A DNA stretch of 64,000 nt from Gossypium raimondii (Eukaryota; Streptophyta; Magnoliopsida; Malvales; Malvaceae), in contig NC_068565.1 in assembly GCF_025698545.1 (NCBI RefSeq), positions 6,696,001-6,760,000 on the forward strand, given 5' to 3'. This document shows positions 25,212 to 36,700 of this stretch, in pieces (within the stretch, counting starts at the first letter, position 1; each line of letters begins with the position of its first letter). A program made the translations under genes and the position numbers. The notes under the pieces are model-generated. The model was not told the DNA's origin and did not search any database. It saw only the letters and a program-made list of their open reading frames with translations.

Positions 25212-25515
25212 GGGACAATTATTATATGTAAACGCCTAGACTAAGTTGACTACCTTGACTAAAGGAGAGAACAATGAGGGGCTCGTCCAATTTACAACCA
25301 ATGAAAGGCTCACCCAACTTACAATAAAAAAAACCACCTCGCTAAGCGACATGTAGCCACCACACCTACTAGGTTTAGGCTAGATCTCTCATTAATACCT
25401 ATCTCCTTCATAGTCAACATATGTAGAAACACAAAGTCACATTGGTCCAACCTGCCCGTTAACAAGACATCAACCATGACTCGGCTACTAACTCTCCTCA
25501 GTAAAATACATGTTC
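25212..25515. repeat. Dispersed repeat, copy B (matches 11.94-12.3 kb)
   Basis: Collinear with the copy at 11943-12325 in the same orientation: 'ttatatgtaaacgcc', 'agttgactaccttgact', 'caacttacaat', 'atgtagccacca', 'aaagtcacattggtcc', 'actaactctcctcagtaaaa'. Non-coding. Confidence 0.45.
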
Positions 25516-27902
25516 AAAGGGATTTATATCAAACTATATAAGCCTTATCCATTGACCAGATTTCTCCAAAACACTCCTTGACACTAAAAATTCTATCAAA
25601 CTCATCTCAAAACCTTTTATTCTTCTCCTTAACTCAAAGAACCACCTGACATGACTCTCTACATCTATTTTGTGTATCATCAATTCATCTTTTAAAGATT
25701 ATTTTTTTAAAGAAATCATCTAAATTTTACGAAATAAATGAAATTGTTTTTATTTAAATTTTATTTCAAAACAATATTTATATGTTGTAAACTTATTTGT
25801 TTAACAGAGATTTTGTCATTATTCAAAAGAAAGAGAGAAATTGTTAGAATCAAAAATGTTAATAATACGGGACATATTTACGAAGAAGCATTATCCATCA
25901 TCTCCTTCTAAAGGAAAAGCTTAATTGATAGGTTTTGATTTTTCTTTCTTCTTCATCAATGATCCCTATAAAAAAAGAATAGGGTTTTCATTAATGGCGC
26001 AACTAAAATTCCCATACAAATCTTGGGCCCATAATTCATTATTTGAACTGGAAAAAAAAAGCAGCTAAGTAGAATTAAACATTTTAACAACCTAATTGGA
26101 CAGAATTGGAGTATTTTTATTATATTATATATTTATTCGTATTTAAAGTATTACATAAAATTTAAGTCATTAATAAATTATGTGATATAAATTTTGACAC
26201 ATCTGTATACTTGTTTCGTACCATTCATATTTTAATTAATCTTTTATGATATATTCATGTTGTGCTTAGTATTTTCGGGTCTAACAGTGAAGCAGAAATT
26301 GACACTAGCAACAAAAAAAGCAGCATTGGATAACGGAGGACCTATTTATAATTCAAACTCCAGGTTGTTGAATTTAATGTCCACTTTAATGTTTTTTTTC
26401 TTGCATCAACCTAATTGCAAAATGATTTAGAAAAAAGAATTAATCACTTGCCATAATCAGGACCTAGTTGTGCGAATTGTAAAAGCAGAAGAGAAATTTC
26501 AATTAATAGGCTGTATTTTCTTTTAAAGAAGAAAATGAATTTAGGCTATACAATTGCAGGCAGCACAATATTAAAATAAATATTAAATATAATTGGATTT
26601 TTATCAGTTAAATTGGGTTTTAATTTTGATTGGTTTAAATATTTTCTAGATCTTAAATACCAAATAAAATATGATTTTAATTCAATCCATATTTACCTTT
26701 AAAATATCATAAGTTGTGAATATATCATAAATAAATTTTCTATTGTTTTAAGTTTTGAAAGAAAAAAGTAGCAACAATTTGCCTTGGATGACACACAATT
26801 GCACAAAAAGAAAATGAAATAAAAAAAAAAAACAATTTCTTGCTGGAAATCATATATAATAAAAAAGAAAAAGGGAAGATATTCAACAATTAGATTTGGA
26901 AAATTTAAAAAATATAAATAAATAAAAGGGATTTTGCACAGCTGCAACAAGCTGGCACTGAGTTTTTTGCTTATGTGGTTTGGATGAATTTGTGGCCATT
27001 CCCAATGACCCAGCACAGCAAATCATCTTTGCAGTATGAATCACAATTATAATATAATATCACCAATGATAGTGAAAATTCTAGATTTTTTAAATAAAAC
27101 TTTAAAAACTAATTAGAAAATAAAATATAATAATAGTATTTTTGAAATTAAAAAAATTAAGCTCAGGATATATATAAAGGAATAGTCTGATTAAAAATAT
27201 TTAAAATGGTTATAAAAAAAAGTTTATTAAAAAAATATAAAAAAGGGGTAGACATGTTAAGAGTAAAGATGAGAGATGGGTCTTAGCTGCCTGCCTACAT
27301 TTGATGAAAAAAAATGAGACAACTCAAAAGCACTCACCATTAACTCATTGAATTGTTTTTACAAGCATTTATTAAAAATAAAAGAAATTAAATAATGAGT
27401 TGGCCTAGGGTTCAATGCTTGATGATTAGATGCCTTTAGTCATTTTCTTGTGAAAAAAAAAAAAAGGCACTACATAATTATATTTTGACCTTTAAAACAA
27501 TATGCTATATCAAATTTGGATAATTAATCTTAATGTCTCTTCCATGACATCTTAAAGGTTAAATTCATTTTCCAATGAAAAAAAGAGTAGCTTAGTGGTT
27601 CACAAAATTTAATAAAATTGATTATGACATGACATTTGGGTGTGGAAGTCAAAATTAAGTAGTGGAGTTGGATTTGTGGTCCAACTCATTCATCATAATT
27701 TTTCCCTAACAAAATAAGCATTTATAGCTTAAAAATCACATGTAAAATTCCTTCTAATTAAAGCAAATAATGAAACCGAGTGAAAAAAAAATTAATATTT
27801 TTGTAGTCAAAATATTACAGTCATCTCATGTCCACCATAATCTCAAAAATTTTGGTCAAAGCCTCCCTTCTTACAATCAAAGAAACAGCTTTCAAAGAAA
27901 TA

Positions 27903-27933
<31 letters not shown>

Positions 27934-27940
27934 ATGGAAT
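25516..27940. other. Intergenic AT-rich DNA upstream of the serine-rich-protein gene
   Basis: No gene seen. A TA microsatellite occupies about 27908-27933. The last part presumably carries the promoter of the gene that follows. Confidence 0.55.
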
Positions 27941-27941
27941 C

Positions 27942-27949
27942 TATATAAG
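27942..27949 (+). promoter_or_regulatory. TATA box candidate for the serine-rich-protein-like gene
   Basis: TATATAAG in 'atctatataagcttaac'. A start site about 30 bases on (near 27975) would fall after the ATG at 27964 and before the ATG at 28015, favouring the latter as initiator. Confidence 0.45.
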
Positions 27950-28014
27950 CTTAACAAATCAAAATGAACAAGGCATTAATGACCAATTTCAGCTTCTTCA
28001 CCTACTCCACAAAT

Positions 28015-28344
28015 ATGCAGTTGACCATCTTTGAGAAACAAACTACACAAGGTTTAGACATTCCGGCGTCACCGGCGGCGGAGGAGAACCGGGGTCGTAG
28101 GAAAAGTTACATGGCATCATCATCATCGGGACGTCGTCCGAGGTGTACGTGTTCGAGCCGTCCGGGTTCAGCACCTTGTAGCAGGCATGGTTACATGGTG
28201 CCAAAGCAGAACTTGAAGAGATATAGTGCTAATAAAGAGATATTGAGGAGGGCATTGACTCCTTCACCAAATCGTAAGATGACACTTAGGTGGTGGAACT
28301 TTAAGCCAACACCAAGCAGGCTTTCTAACATGTCTATGGCTTAA
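28015..28344 (+). CDS. Small serine-rich-protein-like family protein
   Basis: Intronless, 109 aa from the ATG at 28015. An in-frame ATG at 27964 would add 17 residues but lies before the start site implied by the TATA box, and a third at 28110 would give MASSSSGRRPRCTC. The protein is basic. It has a Ser-rich stretch, then a short Cys motif (CTCSSRPGSAPCSRHG), a basic middle (KQNLKRYSANKEILRRAL) and the end FKPTPSRLSNMSMA. The 'C-x-C...PGS...CSRH' pattern and the C-terminal 'PxPSRLSxMS' ending match a plant family usually labelled 'serine-rich protein-like' (for example At5g25280, At1g67910). The biochemical role of that family is not established to my knowledge. GC content rises sharply between 28060 and 28190 compared with its surroundings. 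The family match is fairly secure, the start codon is not. Confidence 0.72.
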   Translation: MQLTIFEKQTTQGLDIPASPAAEENRGRRKSYMASSSSGRRPRCTCSSRPGSAPCSRHGYMVPKQNLKRYSANKEILRRALTPSPNRKMTLRWWNFKPTPSRLSNMSMA

Positions 28345-30475
28345 GGTTTCAGCTTTTGTTTCTTTTCATTTTGTTTTACCAGTTTTGACATTAGGGGATT
28401 TATAGTTTATAGAGAGTGTATATGTAAATGAATTTGATTGGTTGGTTAAACTTTGATTTTGTATATCATAGACTGGAATTTTCAGCCCTTTTTTTTGGGG
28501 GGTCTTTCAGATAAGTTTCTGGAAACCTTAAAATCCATTGCCATGGTATTGTTTTAATTCCCAGAATGAGGTTTAAACCAAATAATGGCAGCTAAAATCA
28601 CAACATCTGCAAAATCTGAAACTGAGAATATAAGCAAATACCATTGAAATTACTGAAAACTATTTGAGGAAATATTGGCAAATTAAAGTAATAGAAAAGA
28701 GGGGAACCTCTCAAAAGCTTGATTATTTTAAAACTGTGCAAGCATCTTCTTTCACTTTTTTGTTTCTTTCGGTCATAAAGAACTGATAGATAATAAGCAC
28801 AATCATGGGTTTCTTTGCGTTTTTGAAGATTTTCTCATGTTGAAATCAAAATATGGTAAGTATAATCCATTTGAAGCAAAGCCAAGAGAGTAGAATGCGC
28901 TTTGCCTTGCATTCAAGCAACATGGTCAGAAGATATATAACCATATACCCAATGAATTGAATGAGACTGTTGTATATTAGCAAGGCGAAGTTTACATTAG
29001 ACATGACATATAGTTAATGTCAGCGTAAAAACAGCATTAAGGGCGATTCAAAACAATGGAGAGTCCATTCTAAGTAAACAAAAAACTGCTGCTCAGAAAG
29101 ACAATGCAACACCAGTCTGAACCTGCAGAAGAAAAAACAACTTAATGCTTCAATGGCCAATATATCCACATGGTTCTCCAAATGACACTTCGCAAGAAAT
29201 ACACCTTTGGAACTCGTCGAGGGAGACCGAATTTTTATGGAGAAGACTTCGAAGTGCCATTTGATCAAAGCCAGTGGAACCATTAATAGGTTAATATTAT
29301 CCCCGAGTTGAGTTCAGATTTTTTCTTCCAACTCTATGGAAAATCTAAGTGACTGAAGAGAACATGAATTCACAAAGAAGGAACGCCTTACTAGATTAAA
29401 TCGTGCATGACACTAAATCAACTACCAAAGGAAATGACGGTCATTTGCCTATGGTAGGATTTAAACTCCCAACCTATAAGATATAGGATACTTGAGGGGA
29501 GGCATGTACCGTTTGGTCTAGTTGAAAAGACACATTTTGTGGAGGAGAGTTTAACTCCTTTTGGAGAGGTTTTTAAAATAACATTTATCAAAAATAAGAC
29601 AAATCCTTCAATGGATCAGTATTGTCTCAAGTTGAATCAAAATTTTGTCTCTTGATATATGGAAAGTCAAAGGTTTTGCCTCTTGATCTATGGAAAGCCA
29701 AAGTTCCAGATGGAGTTATGGAGTTTGCAAAGCGAGAATCCTCATTGAATCAGGCCATATGTAGTACACGGTTAATTATCAAGAAAATGGTGGTTATTAA
29801 GTATTGGTAGAGTTTGAATATCTAACTTATAATAGGGAGAGATGGTACCACTCTCTACAAAATTAGAAGACAAAATCCTACCTTGATCTAAGGACAGTAC
29901 GGAGGTCCAAAAATATCTCATGTTAGAGGAGAATTATTTAAAATAAAGAACAACCGAATACACTAAAAAGAATCTTACATCAGATTAGTAATTAAACCTG
30001 TTGAAGCTGTAGAATAGGAGAGACTGAGAGAGACCAAGTCAGATTAACTATTGAAGCAGTTGAATAAAGGAAAGACCAAGTCAAACTGTGTAAGGCTTTG
30101 TTTGTGGAACCCATAGCTAGCAATGCTGGAGGGCAGACAAAGTACTCCAGAGAAGCCTAAAACGCAAAAGGAAGATGGTCCATAAGGCTGATTAGTATAT
30201 TAGTATCACTTAATACAGTAATATGCAAACTCAATTATCAATGTAACATCCTGGATAGCCTTCATGTGTGTGTTTGCTGGCCTGGGATTTCGAAACTATG
30301 TTACCCCAACTCTTTATTGTAAAAATTCGTATCAAATACATACCTGTATTCCACATCCATTCAGCCAAATACTTTAGCCTGGAATGTTTCTTTCAGGAGA
30401 GTAAAACACAGCATTTGCAGGCAATGGAGAAGTAATTTGGGCTAAAATCGATCTTTTCTTTCAGGCCTTATTTAG
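28345..30475. other. Intergenic region, possible old SINE near 29.45 kb
   Basis: No supported gene. On the minus strand, 29440-29540 contains 'ggttgggagtttaaatcctac', similar to a pol III B box, so a decayed SINE is possible. 29635-29710 has a short imperfect duplication ('tctcttgatatatggaaagt' and 'cctcttgatctatggaaagc'). Confidence 0.4.
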
Positions 30476-30528
30476 TTGGGCCTAAGAAAACTCTTTGAAA
30501 CATGGACGACGCCATTAATGAGGCCCAG
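30476..30528 (+). promoter_or_regulatory. GGCCCA/TGGGCC elements in the TRS130 promoter
   Basis: TTGGGCCT at 30476-30483 and AGGCCCAG at 30521-30528, about 240 and 190 bases before the ATG. TGGGCC/GGCCCA motifs (site II or UP1 type, TCP-bound) are common in promoters of growth-linked housekeeping genes in plants. Confidence 0.4.
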
Positions 30529-30717
30529 CTGACACTTTGAGAAAACATAGCGCTTAACGAGGACGAAGCGGAGGAGAAACTAGATCCTTGGGTTGGAGCA
30601 TAAGCGAAACTAACACTCCAAATCTCTCACTAAGATAAATTAACCATTTTTTTCCTTCACTTTCTGCATTTGATCTAATGGATTTTGTAAGTTTCTTATA
30701 GATCGGGAAAGAAGAGA

Positions 30718-33700
30718 ATGGCGAACTATCTAGCTCAGTTTCAAACAATCAAGAGCACTTGTAACCATCTTATCATTGCTGGTAATTACTTTTTTTGCTT
30801 CTCATTTGAATTGAACTCTTCCAATTGAACTTTGGGTTTAGGGTCACTTTTAAATCTCTTTTGGGGATTTTTATGGTTGGGTGTGCGGGATCAGGGATGT
30901 GTTTACTTTACTGTTAGATTTCTGATGTGGAAATTCTAAAGGTTGATGTTATTTTTTCATGATTTTGAGTTGATTTTTTTGAAGTAAAGGATTGTCTAAA
31001 TGTGAAGAGTTAAGTTAAAATGGATAATTTTTGGTGATCATGAGGTAAATGTTGTTGCTTTCAGCTTCTTAGTTGATTCTATGAAGCGAGTACTTGATTA
31101 TTTTTTTCTGGGGATTTATTACAACTTAGAAGTAGGGAGAAGTTAATACTAAATCTTCGATTGCTTGCATCAATGCCGGTGACTGTCTAGTAAATGTCGT
31201 CGCTTTAAGTTTTATACTTGATCTTTTTGCCTTCTGGATCCGTTAGATGTATGGAATGCAAAATGTAAATATATGACCTATGGATATTTAATCTATCAAC
31301 TCCAATGTTTGTTTCTTTTCTAGCTGTTTGTATTTAATAGTAATTTGTGAACCATGGGTCGGGACTAGCTCACATTGTTCCGATCTTCTCCTAGCTTCAG
31401 ATTTCTAACTAACTATTTCATCGTCAACTGCATTACAGTTGAAGATGTCAGTGACTTGTGGCCTACTGTCAAGAATAGTTTTGAAGAGCGGCTTCCATTC
31501 AAAAGGTCTTGCTTAAATAACAAGACCCGGAATCCTGTGTTTGTAGAGAATTTGCCAGCTGAATACATATTAACAACTGATGCAAGACTACGTAGCAGAT
31601 TTCCTCAGGAGCAATATTTATTTTGGTTCCGAGAGCCATATGCAACTTTGGTTCTTGTTACATGTGAGGTACATTCAATCCATTTTATGATCTTTATTGG
31701 AGGTGAACTAAATTTTAGATCCATGATCACACTTGAGAAAAAGATAAATCCTTAGCTTTCTGTATAACTCAGATCATAATTCTTCAACTGAGCCTGTAAA
31801 ATAACGGTGTCGGTCTGGGCAAACCTTGTCTTTCCATGATGATATACTTAGACTTTTCTCTGATGCTTCTAGTTCTTTTCTTCTTTCTTTTATTAGTCTT
31901 TGCCTTAATATGCTTGTCCATGTTTATTTTCCATCTTCTATATTTTCTTATTCTTTTATTTGCGTTCTTCTTCCATAGGATCTTGATGAGTTCAAGACCA
32001 TTCTTAAGCCACGCCTGAAATTAATTGTCCAAAATGATGAGCGTGAATGGTTTATTGTATTTGTGTCTAGAGCCCATCCCAACAATGATCAGGCCACTAA
32101 AATGGCAAAGAAAGTATATGCCAAACTTGAAGTTGATTTCAGCTCCAAGAAGAGGGAAAGGTAAGCTTTCAGCTCTCTGCAGTTTGTATACATTCTGATT
32201 GATGGCATGGATAGTGTTTATGCTGCTGATTATTACTTTAGACTTAAGTGTTAGTTTTAATCTAAAGTATGGCTAGGCAACATATAAAAAATTTGATATG
32301 ATTTTCTGCTCCCTTTATATTCTGCCATTCCTAAAGATTTGTTTCCATTATGTTAAGCATTTTTTTGCACTTAGTTCACCCATGTTGCAAACCTTTGGAA
32401 AAGAAAATTGTGGTGAAAGTTTGAAAAAGTAGTGCTCTCAGGAAGCTGGTATTTAATTTTTCCTTTGTCATTTTCTGATACTTGAAAACTATGGTTCACT
32501 TAGGTGCTGCAAATTTGACATATATGCCCCTGAAGCAAATTTTTGGGAAGACTTAGAGGCCAGGATTATGGAGTCTGTCAGAAATACATTGGATAGGCGT
32601 ATACAATTCTATGAGGATGAGATACGCAAGCTTAGCGAACAGCGTTTCATGCCAATTTGGAACTTCTGTAATTTTTTCATTTTGAAGGTTCGGTACTCTT
32701 TTTAAAGTTAAGAGAATATGGTTATGGCTAATATTGATCCAGGGGAAAACTTTATGATTTTCTTTCTATGGTTTTTGCATATTTGAAGGTCATGGAAGAA
32801 ACATGAACTTACTTGAGAGGCTTTAACTTAAATCTGTTTTGTCCTTCCAGGGATATAATCCTAATTAAGCTAATAAAAAAAAGTATATTTTTTAAGCTTA
32901 CTTTCAACACTTCGACTGTTAATGCTTCACTTTTCTTATCCTTAGGAAAGCTTGGCATTTATGTTTGAGATGGCTCATCTTCATGAGGATGCGTTGCGTG
33001 AATATGATGAACTAGAATTGTGCTATTTGGAAACAGGTGTGAAATATAAATGTCACTTCCTTAAGTGTCTGTTTTCATCTTATACTTAACTTTCTACTCT
33101 ACATTTTTTTTATTTCTATTTATGCTTCTAAATAGCAGTATGATTTTGTATAAATAAGAATTCCCTGTTGTAATATGAATATGAGTAGTACTTATGGTCA
33201 AATTCCATTCTTTATGTAGTGCTTAACTTTTGCCTTAAATTGTCTTACTTTGGAATTTGGCTGCCACAAAAAATAAAAAGTTCATGGTGGCAAATTGCTA
33301 ATGCAATATGTCTTCATATCTCAGTTTTTTATTTCCAGTTGACCGGGTAGATAGGGTATGCAAGGGCATTTAGTAAATGCCAAATTTATAATAAGTATAA
33401 TTATTAAATTTTTGTCTTGAAGTGCTCCATTTTTCTTTTGAATTTGGTAGTTGCTTTCAGCCAAGCATTTTGTGGTCATATTTAATATATAAATGCAGTT
33501 AATATGGGCGGGAAACGTAGAGAATTCGGAGGACTAGACCATGGTGATGATCAGGCAGCACTGCTCATTCCTGGAAACAAATCTCTAACACAGATTGTCC
33601 AAGATGACTCTTTCAGGGAATTCGAATTCAGACAGTATCTCTTTGCTTGTCAATCAAAGGTTGGTACTGCTAAGTGCTAACTCTTTAGACTTGAAGTACT

Positions 33701-36700
33701 CAACATTTCACAGTCTGACTTTGAGACTAATTTCTATTAAAATCAGTTTATGTGTCTGTTGTCAATTTTTAGAACTTTATTATAATTCCATTCTTAATGG
33801 GTTATTGGAATTGTAGCTGTTGGCTATATTTCCTAGCATTTCATTTAGGTGGTTAAACAATTTCCAAATGATTCTTTTAGCTTTACTGAAATGTTCTATG
33901 GATGTTTCTTTACTGGCATTGATTTATTAGCTTGACATCGTAGTTGGCATGTCTGTGTATGTGCCTAAAGTTTCTCACTGATTAAATTGCAGCTTTTATT
34001 CAAGCTGAATCGTCCTTTTGAGGTTGCTTCAAGGGGTTATTCATTTGTAATTAGTTTCTCAAAAGTCCTGGCTTTACATGAGGTATTTGATAATGTTTGC
34101 TTTTGTCAGCAACATTTTTTTCACTGTTTTCTTTCCCCTTTTTTAGTCTTAATCTTTTCCTCTTGGGATTGTTCTAGAGTATTTTACCTTTCTGTATGCG
34201 TGAAGTTTGGGTCATCACTGCATGCTTGGCTTTAGTCAATGCAACCAATTCTCAATATAAAGAAGGGACTGCAACCCCTGAAATAGAAAGGGAGTTCTAT
34301 CGCCTTCAAGGTGATCTTTACTCATTATGTAGGGTTAAGGTAATTTTTTATTTCCTATTTTAAATAACAAAGAAATTTCATTTGTTATTTTGTTGAACAC
34401 CCACTGATGCATATTGATGATTGTGGCAGTTCTTGAGGCTTGCGTATCTAATTGGATATGGAATAGAGATAGAAAGGAGTCCTGTTAACAGGTATGCATT
34501 CCATCTTTGTAGATCAAATTTACTTTTGACTTTCCATGAATTCGGTTACTTGTTTCATAATTTAAAGAAGGCAAGTCATGAGGTCGAAGCCAAATGTTAA
34601 ACTATCTAATGGTATCGTTGCCTTTTGTTTTGAGCAGTGCTTCTTTGAGCATGCTACCTTGGCCCAAGCCAGCAGTTTGGCCTTTGGTTCCTGATGAAGC
34701 TGCCTCTGAGGTGCTTCTGAAAGAAAAGGCAAGTTATTGTTCCACATTTGTAAAACTCACAGAAGCGCACATTTGTTCTTTTGGATAAAAGCTGCACCGT
34801 GGTAGTAAAGATTTTGTCAAACTAGTAGTGTAGGGCTTCAATTTTTTTCCCATCTTGTATTCTCAATGCCATAACATCATAATTCATGGTTTATAAGCTG
34901 CTGATATGGATCTCGATTATTTATTTAAAAGATCAATAATGGAACATTTTAATAGATGGTTGACTGCAATAATGGTCCTCCCTTTTTAGTGGCCTTATTC
35001 AAGGTAGAAACTTTACTTAAGCATTACACAAGTATATAGCCCATTAATGGCTATTCCACGTTTAATCTTTACTTATTTGATTCAGATGATTCTGCAAGAA
35101 AATCCTAGAGTCAAGCACTTTGGCATTCAGAGGAAACCCTTGCCACTTGAACCTACTGCCCTTATTCGGGAGGCAAATCGGCGGAGGGCTTCCCTTTCTG
35201 CTGGAAACACATCTGAGATGTTTGATGGCAAACTAGGCTTTGCTGATGGGTAAGGAAATCGCAAGAATCAAGGCGATGTTGCTTTAGCATTTTTTTGAAG
35301 ATGAGTTACTATTAGACTGAGTTTTTCATGTCAAGAATATTTTTACTTTTTGTTTTCATTTTGCCATTTTTTTTTTCAAGTTTTAATGTCAAGTAAATGT
35401 ATGCAATCTGACAGATCAGGGTCAGATGCATCTTCAAAGACTTCCCCATCAAGTAAAGCGCAAGCAATTTCGATGTCTCGTACTTACTCCACTCCTGGAA
35501 ATTTTGAGGGCTCTATTGATCGACCCATGAGGCTTGCTGAAATTTTTGTTGCTGCTGAACATGCTCTGAAGCAAACAATTTCAAATCCTGATCTGCTGAA
35601 AACTTTGTCATCCATACAGGATATTGAGGTATCAAACATAGGCTACAACATGTGCATTGTTCTTATTTCCACCCCTTCTATGTTGGTTATTTTTGGAAGA
35701 GAGGGGGGACCAGGGTGGAGGAAGGTTTTGACTCCTTAGAAATAGTAACAAAAATTTATACCAAAAGTACATTCTCCTTGGATTAATATTCAAGATTTAT
35801 TTGACTGATCTGGGGAACTTATATTCAATATTTAATCTATCTTTCTCTTTTTTTCTAATGAATTTCTATTTGGGTCATGGCAGCAAAAATATATGGATCT
35901 CACTAAAGGTGCTGCTGACAATTACCATCGTTCTTGGTGGAAAAGGCATGGAGTTGTCCTTGATGGTGAAATTGCAGCCGTTTGCTTTAAGCGTGGGAAC
36001 TTTGACCTAGCTGCAAAGTCATATGAGAAGGTTTGCGCTCTTTATGCTGGTGAAGGGTGGCAAGATTTATTGGCTGAAGTACTGCCGAATTTAGCTGAAT
36101 GTCAAAAGATACTCAATGACCAAGCTGGCTACCTAACATCTATTGTACGATTGCTTTCACTAGATAAAGGTTTATTCTCAGTGAAGGAACGCCAAGCTTT
36201 TCAGTCAGAAGTTGTTAGTCTTGCACATAGTGAAATGAAGCACCCTGTTCCGCTTGATGTATCATCGTTAATTACATTTTCTGGAAATCCTGGGCCTCCT
36301 TTGGAGTTATGTGATGGGGATCCTGGTACCTTATCTGTAACAGTTTGGAGTGGCTTTCCTGATGAAATAACTCTTGATTCTCTTACTCTCACTTTGATGG
36401 CTACGTATAATGCTGATGAAGGTGGTAAGGTATGGTTTTAAGACAAGATGTTGCTAGTATGTTTTAAGCTATATCATAGCTGATATTGACTTGGTTATTT
36501 GATGCAAATTTCAGTTAAGGAGCTCTAGTGCCACTGTTCTAAAGGCTGGTAGGAATACAATCACCTTTCCTTTACCACCTCAAAAACCTGGTTCGTATGT
36601 CCTGGGAGTTCTTACTGGACACATTGGACACTTGACTTTTAGATCTCATAGTTTCTCCAAGGCAGGTCCAGCAGATAGTGATGATTTCATGAGCTATGAG

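Noticed and set aside
24903..25244. 113-codon frame, the longest in the retroelement gap outside the array
   Set aside because: No recognisable domain or gag/pol motif. K/I/L-rich and not flanked by gene signals.
29131..29290. Minus-strand 42-codon stretch reading PINGSTGFDQMALRSLLHKN... followed by an intron-like ttcttctgcag
   Set aside because: The composition looks somewhat gene-like, but it is too short, has an upstream stop and no partner exon. It could be an exon relic.
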